Position numbers and translations under genes: made by a program
In this document: positions 36,131-46,315 of the stretch, in pieces
Position numbering within the stretch: position 1 is the stretch's first letter
How the letters are laid out: the number at the start of each line of letters is the position of its first letter
The notes under the pieces: model-generated
The model's input: only the letters and a program-made list of their open reading frames with translations
The model's database searches: none
Told to the model about the DNA's origin: nothing
NCBI GenBank assembly: GCA_030435675.1
Contig: CM059621.1
Location: forward strand, 15,810,001 to 15,874,000
DNA from: Steinernema hermaphroditum
Lineage: Eukaryota; Nematoda; Chromadorea; Rhabditida; Steinernematidae
Reading direction: 5' to 3'
Length of the DNA stretch: 64,000 bases

Positions 36131-36880
36131 CACTTATTAATGGCGAAATATTTATTTTTGCAAGATCAATTCAGTATTCATTTTAAGGAAACAGCACGTT
36201 AGTCTTTCATTAGCAACGACCGTAAGTAAACGCGTGTGGACGAGGTACGGCCGTAAAAGAAGTGCCTTCCATTTGTGTCGGTGACGATCAGTCGAGTCGA
36301 CCACTCGCTCTCTCACAAACAGAGTTGTCATTGGGTTGAACCCGAAAACCCCATTTTTTTGCGGTGTGGACCAATCGAGAAACTTTCTAGTGCGCTGGCT
36401 TCGCCCCAACGTCGCGGCCCAGCACAGTCAAAAAAACTTGACCGAACAACGAAAAAGTCGATTCAAAAATTTTCGGGTTTAGGTTCAGGCTTGATCGCTA
36501 ATTGGACCTTGTTTTGCTGTTCGGTCCAATTGATGTTATTATGTTGGGCCGCGACGTTGGGGCAAAGCCTAGAAACTAGAAAGTTTTCGACTAGACTTCA
36601 TGAGAACCACTTAAAAACGGATCCAAAAAAACGTAGTAGCCATGGCGAAATATTAAATTTAAGTTTCATTCAATTTTAAGGAAGTAGCACCGTCTTTCAG
36701 TTGCCCGGCCATAAAGAACGCTGAAATCAGTGCTTTCCGTTCGTTTGTATTGATGACGATCGGCCATTCAGAGAGACTTGAATGAGCGATCGTTCTTGGT
36801 CGTCGTTGTTGGTACGATGATTGCCTCGGCTCCCAGAAGGCCTGGGACACAAGGGAGCACTTGTTCCTTAGTTGGTAAAA
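36131..36880 (+). repeat. Direct repeat pair of the F1 family
   Basis: Copies start at about 36,141 and 36,643 with ATGGCGAAATATT. Both continue through TTCATTTTAAGGAAxxAGCA, CGGCC and GATGACGATC-like segments to the F1 hallmarks (36,830: CGGCTCCCAGAAGGCCTGGG). The 801-bp palindrome abuts the first copy. Confidence 0.7.
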
Positions 36881-37299
36881 AAGGCACGTTTGACGGACTA
36901 CTTTTTCCCACAGCTAAAGTGAATGCGATTTTCTGGCATAGTATTGTTAAATACGACGCCATACAATGTGCTTACATAGAATGAGCTGCCCTCCTGGTTC
37001 TAAGATAGACGCTGAACAATGATAACCACGCATGTGGCAGGAGCTTCGTTGTACTCGTTAAACATGAAACGTTCAAAGGAAATCGGATTTTTGTTATTTT
37101 TAAAATTTCCCACTGTTTGAATACGAAATAATGTTAACCAGATTGTATTAGTGCACATAAAAGTGCTCAGATTGTGAAATTTGAAAAATCAGGTCAGATG
37201 GTCAGCCTTAATGTCATTTTTGTCGTTATGAAGATAAATGAAATAAAGTGTTCTTTTAACTAACATAAACGATGCTTATCTATAAATGTTTTAACTTTT

Positions 37300-38085
37300 A
37301 TAAATGCTTCCAACCCATATTTGTATCTCCAGAATTTTTGCCATATTGCACAACCAGCATAATGGGGAAAAAGTGTGAATTTTGAATCCTTCCAAAACTC
37401 CTTTTTATGTATTTATTCTCTTCTATTCTCTTCAAGCCAAGCTTGAACGTTAGACCATGAAACGGCTCTATGTCGTGAGTCTTCTTGCTCGCCTGATATT
37501 CGATTACCAAGTAATGTGAATGTTTATCACAGGCGTCATTTTCAATGCATGCGTTTCTTTCACATTTTTGTTGAAATGAGCATAATTGCACAAGTTTTCG
37601 TTCCGTCTTCTCCTTCCTCATCATTCCAGAACACTGATTTCTACACATAGCCTTACGCTAAACGCCGGTAGGAGTATATATTGTAATTAAACAGGGAGAA
37701 AATCCAATGGTTGGCTCCTGTGAGCACTGGCAAAGCTTATTTATTTTCGAAAGCTTTCTGCTTATTTTAATAATAAATCCTCCAGACGATCGTCTGGTAT
37801 ACTATCTCCAGTTGAGAACAATTCTGAAATGGTCAGCGTTGATGGTATTTTTGCACAGATAAAACCATAGAAAAGATCATAGAAAATGCCCTGCTTTTAT
37901 GTGTTTTCGATATGTATCTTCAGAATTTTTGCGATCAGTATGTACAGGCATCTTCCTTATCTTATTGTTGATAAAAAAGAGCATAATTTCTCAAGTTTTC
38001 ATGCCATCTTCGCCTTCTTTATCATTCCAGAACAATGATTTCTACCGCTTTTTACACATATTCTTACGGCAAACACCTCGTCACT
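37300..38085 (+). repeat. Local direct repeat pair
   Basis: TGTATCTCCAGAATTTTTGC (37,321) recurs as TATCTTCAGAATTTTTGCG (37,915). GAGCATAATTGCACAAGTTT recurs with TCTC for GCAC. CATCATTCCAGAACACTGAT recurs at about 38,022. No coding frame is conserved. Confidence 0.65.
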
Positions 38086-40274
38086 TGACATATTTTTCGA
38101 TATTATTCCGTTTCCAGACAGGTGCTCGGTTCGTTAACAGGTGTATTGCGCGACAGCGCTCCTTAGCGACAAAGCCGCGTGATCAGCCAGAGCCGTTTTT
38201 CCGTCGTAAACACGTTAATTAAGGATGTTGTTATTCAGTGCCGCTCGCGCTCCTTTCTTCCTTTCTCCGTTCCGAGGGGAGCGTTTGTTTCGAAACAAAG
38301 GGCCGCGAGAGGCGCTTTGTAGGTGGTGGGAAGTGTTTTCGATGGCAGGCCGAGTTTTTTCAGCTGTTTGGGAGCGCCTTTTTAGTGACTTATGGTCTTA
38401 AGTGATGTGGTGATAGTCAGTTTTGTGCGTATAATGAGTTTGACCTGATGAAAGAGTTCTGTCTGACGTGACCGGAAGAGGTTGGAGAGTGATGTTCTAT
38501 GAGAGATGGACAATCTTAATTTTTTTGCTGGGGAAGGATCACGATGACATTTTAGGCGAAATTATTGGTAGATCGACGGTTTTGATTCGAATGTTCGCCC
38601 TAATCATGAGGATAGATTAAGATCGCACTTTTTAATGAACATATACAACGTGTCTCCGATTTTAGACAAGATGTTCGGTGTCTGTCTTTAACCTGCGTTG
38701 AGTGTGGCCTACCATTCTTTGCGTCCTGCCTTTGGGTTGAGTCTTGCACCTGGTTGACGTATATTACTGGAGATGTTCATATACTGGATGAGCAAACTTA
38801 GCTAAGTTTGAAACGCTGTCCTCGAATTTGAATAAAACCCGAAATTGCAGCACATTTCTGACCAAAAGACTACATTTCAAATGGCCGAAAAAAAAATCTC
38901 GAAATTTCGAGTCTCGAAACATCACTGGTCACAAGTATGCTATACGGTGAGGCATGAACTAAATACTAGAATCTCTAAACCTCATCATAAGTATGAACTT
39001 CTCATCATTTGACAACGATGACAGCGTAAAGATCTCGTACTGCATCGCGGATGAATTCCGCTATCCCCTTTTGATAGAGCAGGTGGGCATCAAAACAGTC
39101 CATTTGCCTGGGCGATCACTCACACGAAACATTTTCTTAACTAAAACACTTACACTTATCCTAATAATTGTTATAATATTGACTGTGCATAAAATTAATG
39201 TGTAAATTCAGTATAGCATGGAATCTCTGATATCTTAAATAATTTTTGCGCTCCTTTCATATACTTACCCTTTTTATTTTTGATAGCGAAAAGCCGGTCA
39301 CACTTTGCAATAATAATACACTCCTCAAGACTTCTGACTTTGCCACATTTCCCGGTAGTGGCAGCTTGGTATGAGCTATTGTCGATAACCTGACCAGAGG
39401 TCCATAAGCAACGACCGATCTGCGTGTGTCTCAAATGAAGACTGATCATCAAAAGAGACTGTCTAGCTAGACTTCTGTCTGAAAAGAATGTGTAAAGATA
39501 GAGATTTTCTATGAGTCTTGAGGTGTAAGACATGGTATTCAAAGCACACCCATTTTGGATCACCGCGTTTGACTCTGGTGTTGTGCCCTTCGCCGAATCG
39601 AGAAGGCGAGTACTTTCATGCATATTCACGCATAATATCATTGATTCGGTAAACAACAATTTTTGCACGTATGGAGATGTTGATATTCTGGCGCTTCCAT
39701 GGTGGGCTGGGGCATTGAAAAAGCCATAAACCGTGGACATACAGTGGGCATCGCCTATCATATAGCGTAGAAGCAGGCGGAACTCATTCAAGAGCACCAA
39801 TCACTACCACATACATTTTCTGTGCTCCTTCCCACATGACTTGTACGTTCTTCTCTAGGAAACTCCCACGTAGCTTCCGTCATAGTGTATTCCCATAAAG
39901 CCGCCTCCCAACGTCTCCCTGGACACCTCTTCTGACTCACCTTCTGGCGAAGTGGCGCCTCCCAGGCGACACTCCCCCCTCTATCGCCCCTTCCTAACCC
40001 CATTATCCTCTCTCTAAAACGCTAATTGGCGCGTGCATAATAGCCATCGGCACTCTCGTACTTTCCTCTCTCCACCACTCGCTTCTCCAAACGATCGTTA
40101 GTGCCGTTAGTACGTGAATTACGCGCCGTGCTACGAAGCTGTTTTCTGTTGTTTTGCCGCGTAAATTCACTCCGTTTAACGAGATTATTGTCATTAGACG
40201 GCCACGACAACAGCGCCTAACCGTGGTGGCTTTTCCAAATCGATTGCTTCGCCTCTTCACCACCAGCGTTGTAG
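38086..40274. other. Non-coding spacer
   Basis: No supported gene. The longest frame (about 39,195-39,800, minus) has no recognisable domain. A CTAGAC-rich fragment at about 39,455-39,485 resembles the MITE family described at 47,262. Confidence 0.45.
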
Positions 40275-40485
40275 GCCTGGGTCGACGCAAACTTGGCTGC
40301 CTGTGGAGCGGCTCGCGCGAGGCGGTCAGATCGACAGGCCGTCTGCTGGGCCGCGCTGTCATGGGCACTACCGTATCCTCCGCTTCGTCGCCGGAGCCCG
40401 ACGACTCGGCTTCGGTCGCCGAGCGCGTCGTCATGTACTTGGAGCAGAAGCCGCTTCGTCTCCACAACATGCTCAAGGTCACAAA
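40275..40485 (+). CDS. Candidate upstream exon of the BIRC6-like gene
   Basis: A GC-rich exon is bounded by GTTGTAG and GTGAGT. Its frame reads LGRRKLGCLWSGSREAVRS, then GRLLGRAVMGTTVSS, a Ser/Pro/Asp-rich stretch and VAERVVMYLEQKP followed by RLHNMLKVTK. Codon use matches the strong genes here. It ends in phase 2, exactly what the exon at 46,316 needs, giving TK joined to LINDSTPEEKLHLHDRR, a plausible continuous helical segment. Between them lies a 5.8-kb intron containing the opposite-strand TM-PDZ gene. Alternatively it is the first coding exon (ATG 40,361) of another gene. Confidence 0.5.
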
Positions 40486-40514
40486 GTGAGTTTTTAAACG
40501 TTAAATTCGTTTGA

Positions 40515-41800
40515 CATCGAAGCCGATTAGATCTGTAAAAGTGGATTTATCGGGTTGACTACGATTCGATTCAAACTCATATCTTGGAATATTCATTAAA
40601 CTTTTTATTAAACTTTAAACGATTTCTTAAACTGAATTTTTGTTGTGTGTGGTGCGTGTCTGCGGAGATAATAAGGACTAAAAAGATAGTAAGAAAAAAA
40701 ATGACTCAAAATAAATCGAGAGGGTTACATCATAGAACTTCTTACCTTTCAATTATATATTATATTCTTGCCCAGATCATATTGGGCTGGAGAGCGAAGA
40801 TTACGGTTTTTTCGGCAAATTGTTATTATTATAAACAAGCATATTTCATTCAAGCTACTCGCTATTCGTTTCAATAAATTCAGCCCACTTTGCTGGCAGA
40901 AGAACGGCCTAGAACGTCTTCGGTTTTGAGTCGAAAAAATTTTTAGTGCCAATTTTCGACCTCTTTATCTTATTCGGAGTGATCGTATCGTCATTTGTGG
41001 ACGAGAGCAGACGACGGAAAGATAGAGCTAAGAGAGTGACTATGTGATCGGCATACTGGAATCTCTGAGCTCAAAATGAGTTTTATTTTTGAAGCGGTTT
41101 TGAATCAGCTTCCTACTTTTCGATTATACATATGTTGTACTATACTAGGTTGCCCCCAACAGTTCCCGGACACTTTTCTTCAATATCTGATATACAAATT
41201 GTGAACATGGTTTTCAGAGTATAATGTGGCATGTTATATATCGTTTTGTGGAGAATTTATCGTTCTTTCACAAGCTGCATTTTATCTTAGATTATGCATT
41301 ACGCTGCTCGCTTGAGATAGTTATGAAAGTTGATTTTGTATTGTTTTGCATTATTAATGCAGGCATACGTTAGAAGTATCCAGAAGTGTGTTTCTGGTTC
41401 ACAGGCATTACTGATTGAAATTATGGAAACGCAGTATTATTCTTATTTCTTGGGTTCTTCACGCCCTTCGTGTGACATCGAAGCTGATTAGATCTGTAAA
41501 AGTGGATTTGGCGCTTTGACTACGATTCGATTCATTTCATATTCTCGATTGAACAAACTGATGCAATATCGATTAAAAATTATGGGTTAATGAAACGAGA
41601 TGCTCACTTTGCTGGCAGGAGCCTGATTCCGCGTCCATAGAACATCTGCGGTTTTGAGTCGAAAAAAATTTTAGGGCCAATTTTCGACCTCTTTATCTTA
41701 TTCCGAGTGCTTTCCTTTAATATCGTCATTTGTGGACGAGCGCAGACGACGGTTAAATAGAGCTAAGAGAGTTCTATGTGATCGGCAAACAGGAATCTCA
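40515..41800 (+). repeat. Direct repeat pair, offset about 730-960 bp
   Basis: GACATCGAAGCCGATTAGAT then CTGTAAAAGTGGATTT (40,515) recurs at 41,474. CACTTTGCTGGCAG, then GTTTTGAGTCGAAAAAA and CCAATTTTCGACCTCTTTAT (40,885-41,067) recur at 41,606-41,800. Similarity is high apart from small gaps. Confidence 0.85.
41148..41185 (+). mobile_element. Solo mariner-like terminal sequence
   Basis: ACTAGGTTGCCCCCAACAGT then TCCCGGACAC resembles the terminus at 43,176 (ACTAGGTGGTGCCAGACCAG then TTCCCGGACAC) and mariner inverted repeats in general. No transposase remains next to it. Confidence 0.45.
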
Positions 41801-42777
41801 ATGTGGCGAGCCATTGGTTTCCATATGGCTATAAAGAAGTATTCATCTTTTTAGGTAACCACAATGCTCAAGGCGGTAGTTTTTATAGAATTTACGAGAG
41901 TTTTGGAATGATGTATTACGATTAAAGTTGTTAGTTAGATCTCTGAAGCCAAAATTGTTCCCGGGTTGTACGTGACTCGTTTGTGTAAACAAAGTCGTGC
42001 CTTTCTAATGTCAAAAGACATCGATAAGAAACACGATGGCGTCAACAAACAAAGGAAACTCTCTCGTTCGCTCGAATCAGACGTTTACATTTTTGGTGGA
42101 GTGGCAAACAGCCTTTACAGATCAGATCTGGCTTAAATTATAATTATTTTTGTAAATTAATAACTGGAGCAATAAAGATAATAAAGATCGTAGGCAACTT
42201 AAAGTACCATTTGGTGAGCAGTCAATACGTTTCGGAGCATTTTTAATATATTGCCCATCCGAGACCTTTAGACATAAATAATTTTTGTGGAATCCACGAA
42301 CTGTCAACATCACTTGTTCATCTTTCACGGAAATCTCAACTTTCATTTTAGTTAATTTTTAATTTTTGTACCACAGTATTTGCAGATCTTTGCCAACAAG
42401 ACGATGGGAATGTTCCAGTTCTGAAATTATTTTTTTTTGTTTTTGTATCGTAGACATTGCCAATTGATATTGTCCTCTGAGCGAGTACAACGAGGTAGAA
42501 GGTGGAAGCGAGTACAACCTATGTTGGTAGAACACTTCGAGTCGTTCATTAGCATCAGCATGGAAGACAGGGTAACATGGCTGTCCTTAGAAAGAATTTT
42601 TGCGACATGGGGAACTTTGGTTTCAGAATTTATTTAAGAAAATTAAGGCAAAGACCAGAGATTTATAAAGGCTTGCTTGGGTATTAAACTTATTTTTTAA
42701 AAAGGATTGGCACTTTGGTCCGCTATCGATGATCGATTTTTGTGAGAACCTTGCCATCGGTCTCTTCCAGAAATTTT

Positions 42778-42940
42778 CTATTTTTGCAAAATCAAAGATT
42801 ATTATCGCCCTACAAGTAAAAGCACAAGTTCGAAAAGTTCATTTAGTTGAGTATCGTTGCACCTGTGCTAGAGTAATATTACGCTATATTCGCTTCTTTC
42901 GCTTATTAGCTAAAGGTCAGCGATACGCTACCGTTATTTT
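42778..42940 (+). repeat. Dispersed repeat copy B
   Basis: Same element as 10,095-10,225, with an additional roughly 25-base stretch. It shares CTATTTTTGCAAAATCAAAG, GCACCTGTGCTAGAGTA and TTCGCTTCTTTCGCTTATTA. Confidence 0.8.
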
Positions 42941-43175
42941 TTCAATTACGGTCAATTAGATGTTACGTTTTTTGGACGTCACTTGACTGTGAACTTTATG
43001 TTCAGAACGAGATGAGGGACATTATATATTTTTGACGTCATTTGTTGCAAACAGAAAAATAAGAATGCCTGGAATGAACTGGTCTTGCTGCGGCAAAAAT
43101 GTGGCATGGGTCTTTGTCATGCAGTCATTTCGAATGTGCTTTCGAATAATACAATTTTGAACGATCGTCATATGT

Positions 43176-43530
43176 ACTAGGTGGTGCCAGACCAGTTCCC
43201 GGACACTCTTCAAGGCAAAACCGGTACGCGGGTTGTGTTTGCCACTCATGCGCGTGCCTCAGTCGGTCATGGCCACCTCTCATTCTTGTGTCAAATATAA
43301 TTTTTTTGTTCATTCATATAACATAACGGTCAAACTGACTCCTGGACATTACGACGAATGCTGAATACCTTGAATGAGATCGAGGCTACTGGTGCTAATA
43401 GATTTAAGTGGGCTGAAGTTTTTGAAGCTGAAAATGTCCGCATTGACAAGCCATAACTGCTTTAGTCAGCTGTGCGCGCCATTCATTGATCTTCATCCGG
43501 ACTGGTAGCTCCATCACCACAACGTCTTTC
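43176..43530 (+). mobile_element. Decayed mariner-family transposon
   Basis: Begins with a mariner-like terminal sequence (CAGTTCCCGGACACT). Near 43,499-43,525, codons for DW, a stop, then LHHHNV correspond to the mariner DDD transposase signature LHHDNA, preceded by other degenerate coding stretches. Stops and losses make it inactive, and the second terminal repeat is not recognisable. Confidence 0.5.
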
Positions 43531-43608
43531 GCGTAAACTACATATATTTATGATATTTCTTTATTCGTGTGAGCCGGTTTTGCTCAAAGAAGAACGAATG
43601 ACCACCGG

Positions 43609-45403
43609 CTACGCAGCCACTGTTTTCTCCTCCTCTTCTGGAGACTTCTTCTTCCTACCCTTGCACATAAAGTCCGTTGGAATGTTGCAGACCTTCACGT
43701 TCTCGACAAATGTAACTTGGAAGCTACTGCGACTCCCCCGCTGCTTTAAGATGCTCTTTTCAGCCTTCGCCACTGGCTTGGCGGATTGGCGTTTACCGAT
43801 TTCGCAGGCATCGCGGCGCAGCGGCGCAGGGGAAACCCTTTTCATCTCCGGGTACATCTCTTTCATCACTAGCAGGTCTGCCGCTTCGGTAATCGGACGC
43901 TTCACCTCTATTTTCACAAGGCCTTCAGACTGAAAGCTCACTGTGTAGAGTAGTCGAAAAGAATCACTGATTACCTCAATGGCGTCCAAAATCTTGTCTT
44001 TACCACTTTTGCCGTGTACGGGATTGTCGTTAAGCGTAAGAATTCGATCGCCTGTGTGGAGCTCTTGGAAATTACTTTCTGCAGAAAAGATTATGACAAC
44101 GTTCATGTAAAAGCAAAGGAAACCCACCTTCCCTCTGCACGCCAGCAAAAATCTTCCTATCGCGTGTAACTTTTAATGTCAAATCTTCTTCTGGACCTTG
44201 GAATTCTAGGACCTTGTAGTCGAAATCTCCATGATGAAAATATACGGATGATTAATGCTCACTTCTTACTTGTCTCGTCAAACAGTGACGTGACCGTTCT
44301 GCCAAAATTGATGAGAAAGAAAGACCCCAACAAGACAACAATTTGCATACGAACCTGCCGCTCCTCCTCGTGCTCTATGAGTCTTGTCATCATCGGTAAA
44401 ATCTTTCGGTTCATGAACAGTAATATTGCTACGGATATAATTATGGCGGCGAGAAGAAAGACGACACAGACGACTGTCGCAACCTGGTACCAACTTTGCC
44501 CTGTCCCCGCCCGTTGAACATCCTCGGTAGTTCCGGGCGGATTTGTGACGAGTGTTGTGTAACCCTTCTTCGGTTTCACCACAATTTGCGCTCCATTTGC
44601 AGCTTCCTTGATCTGGTACGACTCGTCTAAAAGCAAATGCAAACAAATCAAACGCTGTCTACTACACGATTACATCTGCATTCGAGGTCGCAGAAGTCGT
44701 TCAAGATAGGATTCGTGTTCGGAGTGATGGCTCTGCTATCGTGGATGACGTGCTGTTCACTGATGAATGGAATGCCGTTTTCGCTGTCGCACTTCTTCAC
44801 TATGCAAAACCGAAACTTGTCTCCAGACGTCGGAAGCGCATGAGCCGCACATCCCTTGCCTTTCTAAAAAATGCTCATACTGTTATGCAGTCGAAACGTT
44901 CCACCGACAGTGGATACATGCAGGGAGATGTTGAACGTCTTGGTCTTCGTGTCGAGCGTGTAGCGAAGTCCGGATCGACGCATGGCCAGAACGAACCACA
45001 TGACGCACCGCGCATCCTGCGAGAGCGGGAAAGTAAATTGCAGCTCGGCATCGTTGAGCTTGAAGTTGGCTAGCTTCTCAGGACGCAGACACTCAGCAGC
45101 TTGCTTCTTCAGTGTCTCCTCGCGACCGAGAGTGCCGTATCCACGCTCTCCCTTGAACTGAAATTCCACGATTACGTACAAGGAAAGACACGGAAAAGAA
45201 CTAACCAGGTTGAAGTAGATGCTTAGCGTTTCTTGTCCCGACTTCGGCGTTACCTCCTGTGAGCAGGAGTCGGCTTCTGTCGGCTGCACTGGAGTTCCTT
45301 TCCAGTATTGAAGTGGTATCAACCTCACAGGGCCGGCATTCGAAGACATCGCTCCTTCGAAGAGAAGGAGGATGGTAAGGAAACAGCTGAGCAACCACTT
45401 CAT
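43609..45403 (-). CDS. Secreted-ectodomain / transmembrane / PDZ protein
   Basis: Seven exons on the minus strand: 45403-45206, 45157-44909, 44863-44674, 44626-44270, 44226-44128, 44078-43975 and 43929-43609; 505 residues, all phases consistent. The signal peptide is MKWLLSCFLTILLLFEGAMS. A Cys-containing ectodomain of about 240 residues follows (landmarks YWKGTPVQPTEADSC, QDARCVMWFVLAMRRSG, KGKGCAAHALP, NDFCDLECR); I do not recognise its fold. A strong TM segment follows (VATVVCVVFLLAAIIISVAI) and then a second hydrophobic stretch (MQIVVLLGSFFLINFG). The cytosolic part is a PDZ domain: KVLEFQGPEEDLTLKVTRD, LHTGDRILTLNDNPVHGKSG, KDKILDAIE, SEGLVKIEVKRP. A basic tail ends KGRKKKSPEEEEKTVAA. 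A TATA-like CATAAATA lies about 60 bases upstream. PDZ domains bind C-terminal peptides, so this looks like a surface protein with an inner scaffold. The 48-nt first intron is stop-free and in frame. Two splice choices near 44,270-44,330 are possible. Confidence 0.82.
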
Positions 45404-45826
45404 CTTCCGCTCAAATACGCAAATGACGTCTTAGGAGCGAAATGTAGTGGCCTGTCGGCCTATTTATGCGTTCTTGCTGTCTGTTGGTCGCAGACAACGG
45501 TGTCTGTTTAGTCACCAAAGTGCTGCCAGACCCATGTACTCATGAAATAGATTTCACTGGCATTGGGGGAGTCACTCCGGACTCGCTTGGATTAGGGAAT
45601 CACGAGTCCGAAAGGAATCCCGAAACGCTTCGCCCTTTGTTTTGGAGACAGCAACGGTTTTCCCACCGCGATTGTCATTCGACATTCAGCTGGCAACTGG
45701 AAATATCCGGTATTTGCCGTTCGTTGTGAGTGTGCTGTCCCATCATGTGGCCATCCTTCGTGGCGTCCATCCAGTTATTGGCTTTGTTGAAGTGGACCAT
45801 TCCACTGATGGACATGGTGGCGTGGG
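44460..45826 (-). repeat. Segmental duplication, copy 1 (ectodomain and promoter)
   Basis: Direct copy of 51,666-52,957, offset about 7.2 kb. It covers the promoter, exons 1-3, their introns and the first half of exon 4 of the TM-PDZ gene. Intron sequences are also nearly identical, so the duplication is recent. The breakpoint at 44,460 lies inside the TM-coding region. Confidence 0.9.
45461..45468 (-). promoter_or_regulatory. TATA-like box of the TM-PDZ gene
   Basis: CATAAATA on the minus strand, about 58 bases upstream of the ATG. The equivalent in the duplicated copy is at 52,669-52,676. Confidence 0.5.
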
Positions 45827-46315
45827 CCGCCACCTAAGGAAAATTTTTCTTCACAGGTTCTTTCGTTTCATTTTTTATGTTTCTTCGAATGAACAGTGGC
45901 TGTGTTCAGCAGAACTTGTGTTTTTGCTCTCTTGCTTCGTTTCGATCCGTTAATATGAGCTTTTTACCATGCATTCAACTTCATCGAGTCATTTTTCAGT
46001 GATCAGTCCACTCGCCAAAAATGTCATCTGCTAAAAATGATACCCTCGCCTAGATTCTTCAAGCTCACGAGCTATCGTTTGATCAAATGGCTTCTCGTTT
46101 AATGCCGCTTCGTTAGGCAGTGTCAGTGTAGATAGGCTTCTACTTTTACATGGCCTATTTATTCATCATGATTTCAGATTTCGTCCCTCAGATTCTGATG
46201 GGAATTAAAAGGGTCCTAAACGAGATAACGGGGTCTGGGAGAGGGTTGAAAGTAATGGTGATTGCAGTGTTCATAAAAAAATTCGCTTTCATGACAATGC
46301 CTCCTTCTATTGCAG

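Noticed and set aside
39195..39800. A 201-codon minus-strand frame.
   Set aside because: No recognisable domain, AT-rich codons unlike the real genes here, no flanking splice or poly(A) signals; likely chance.
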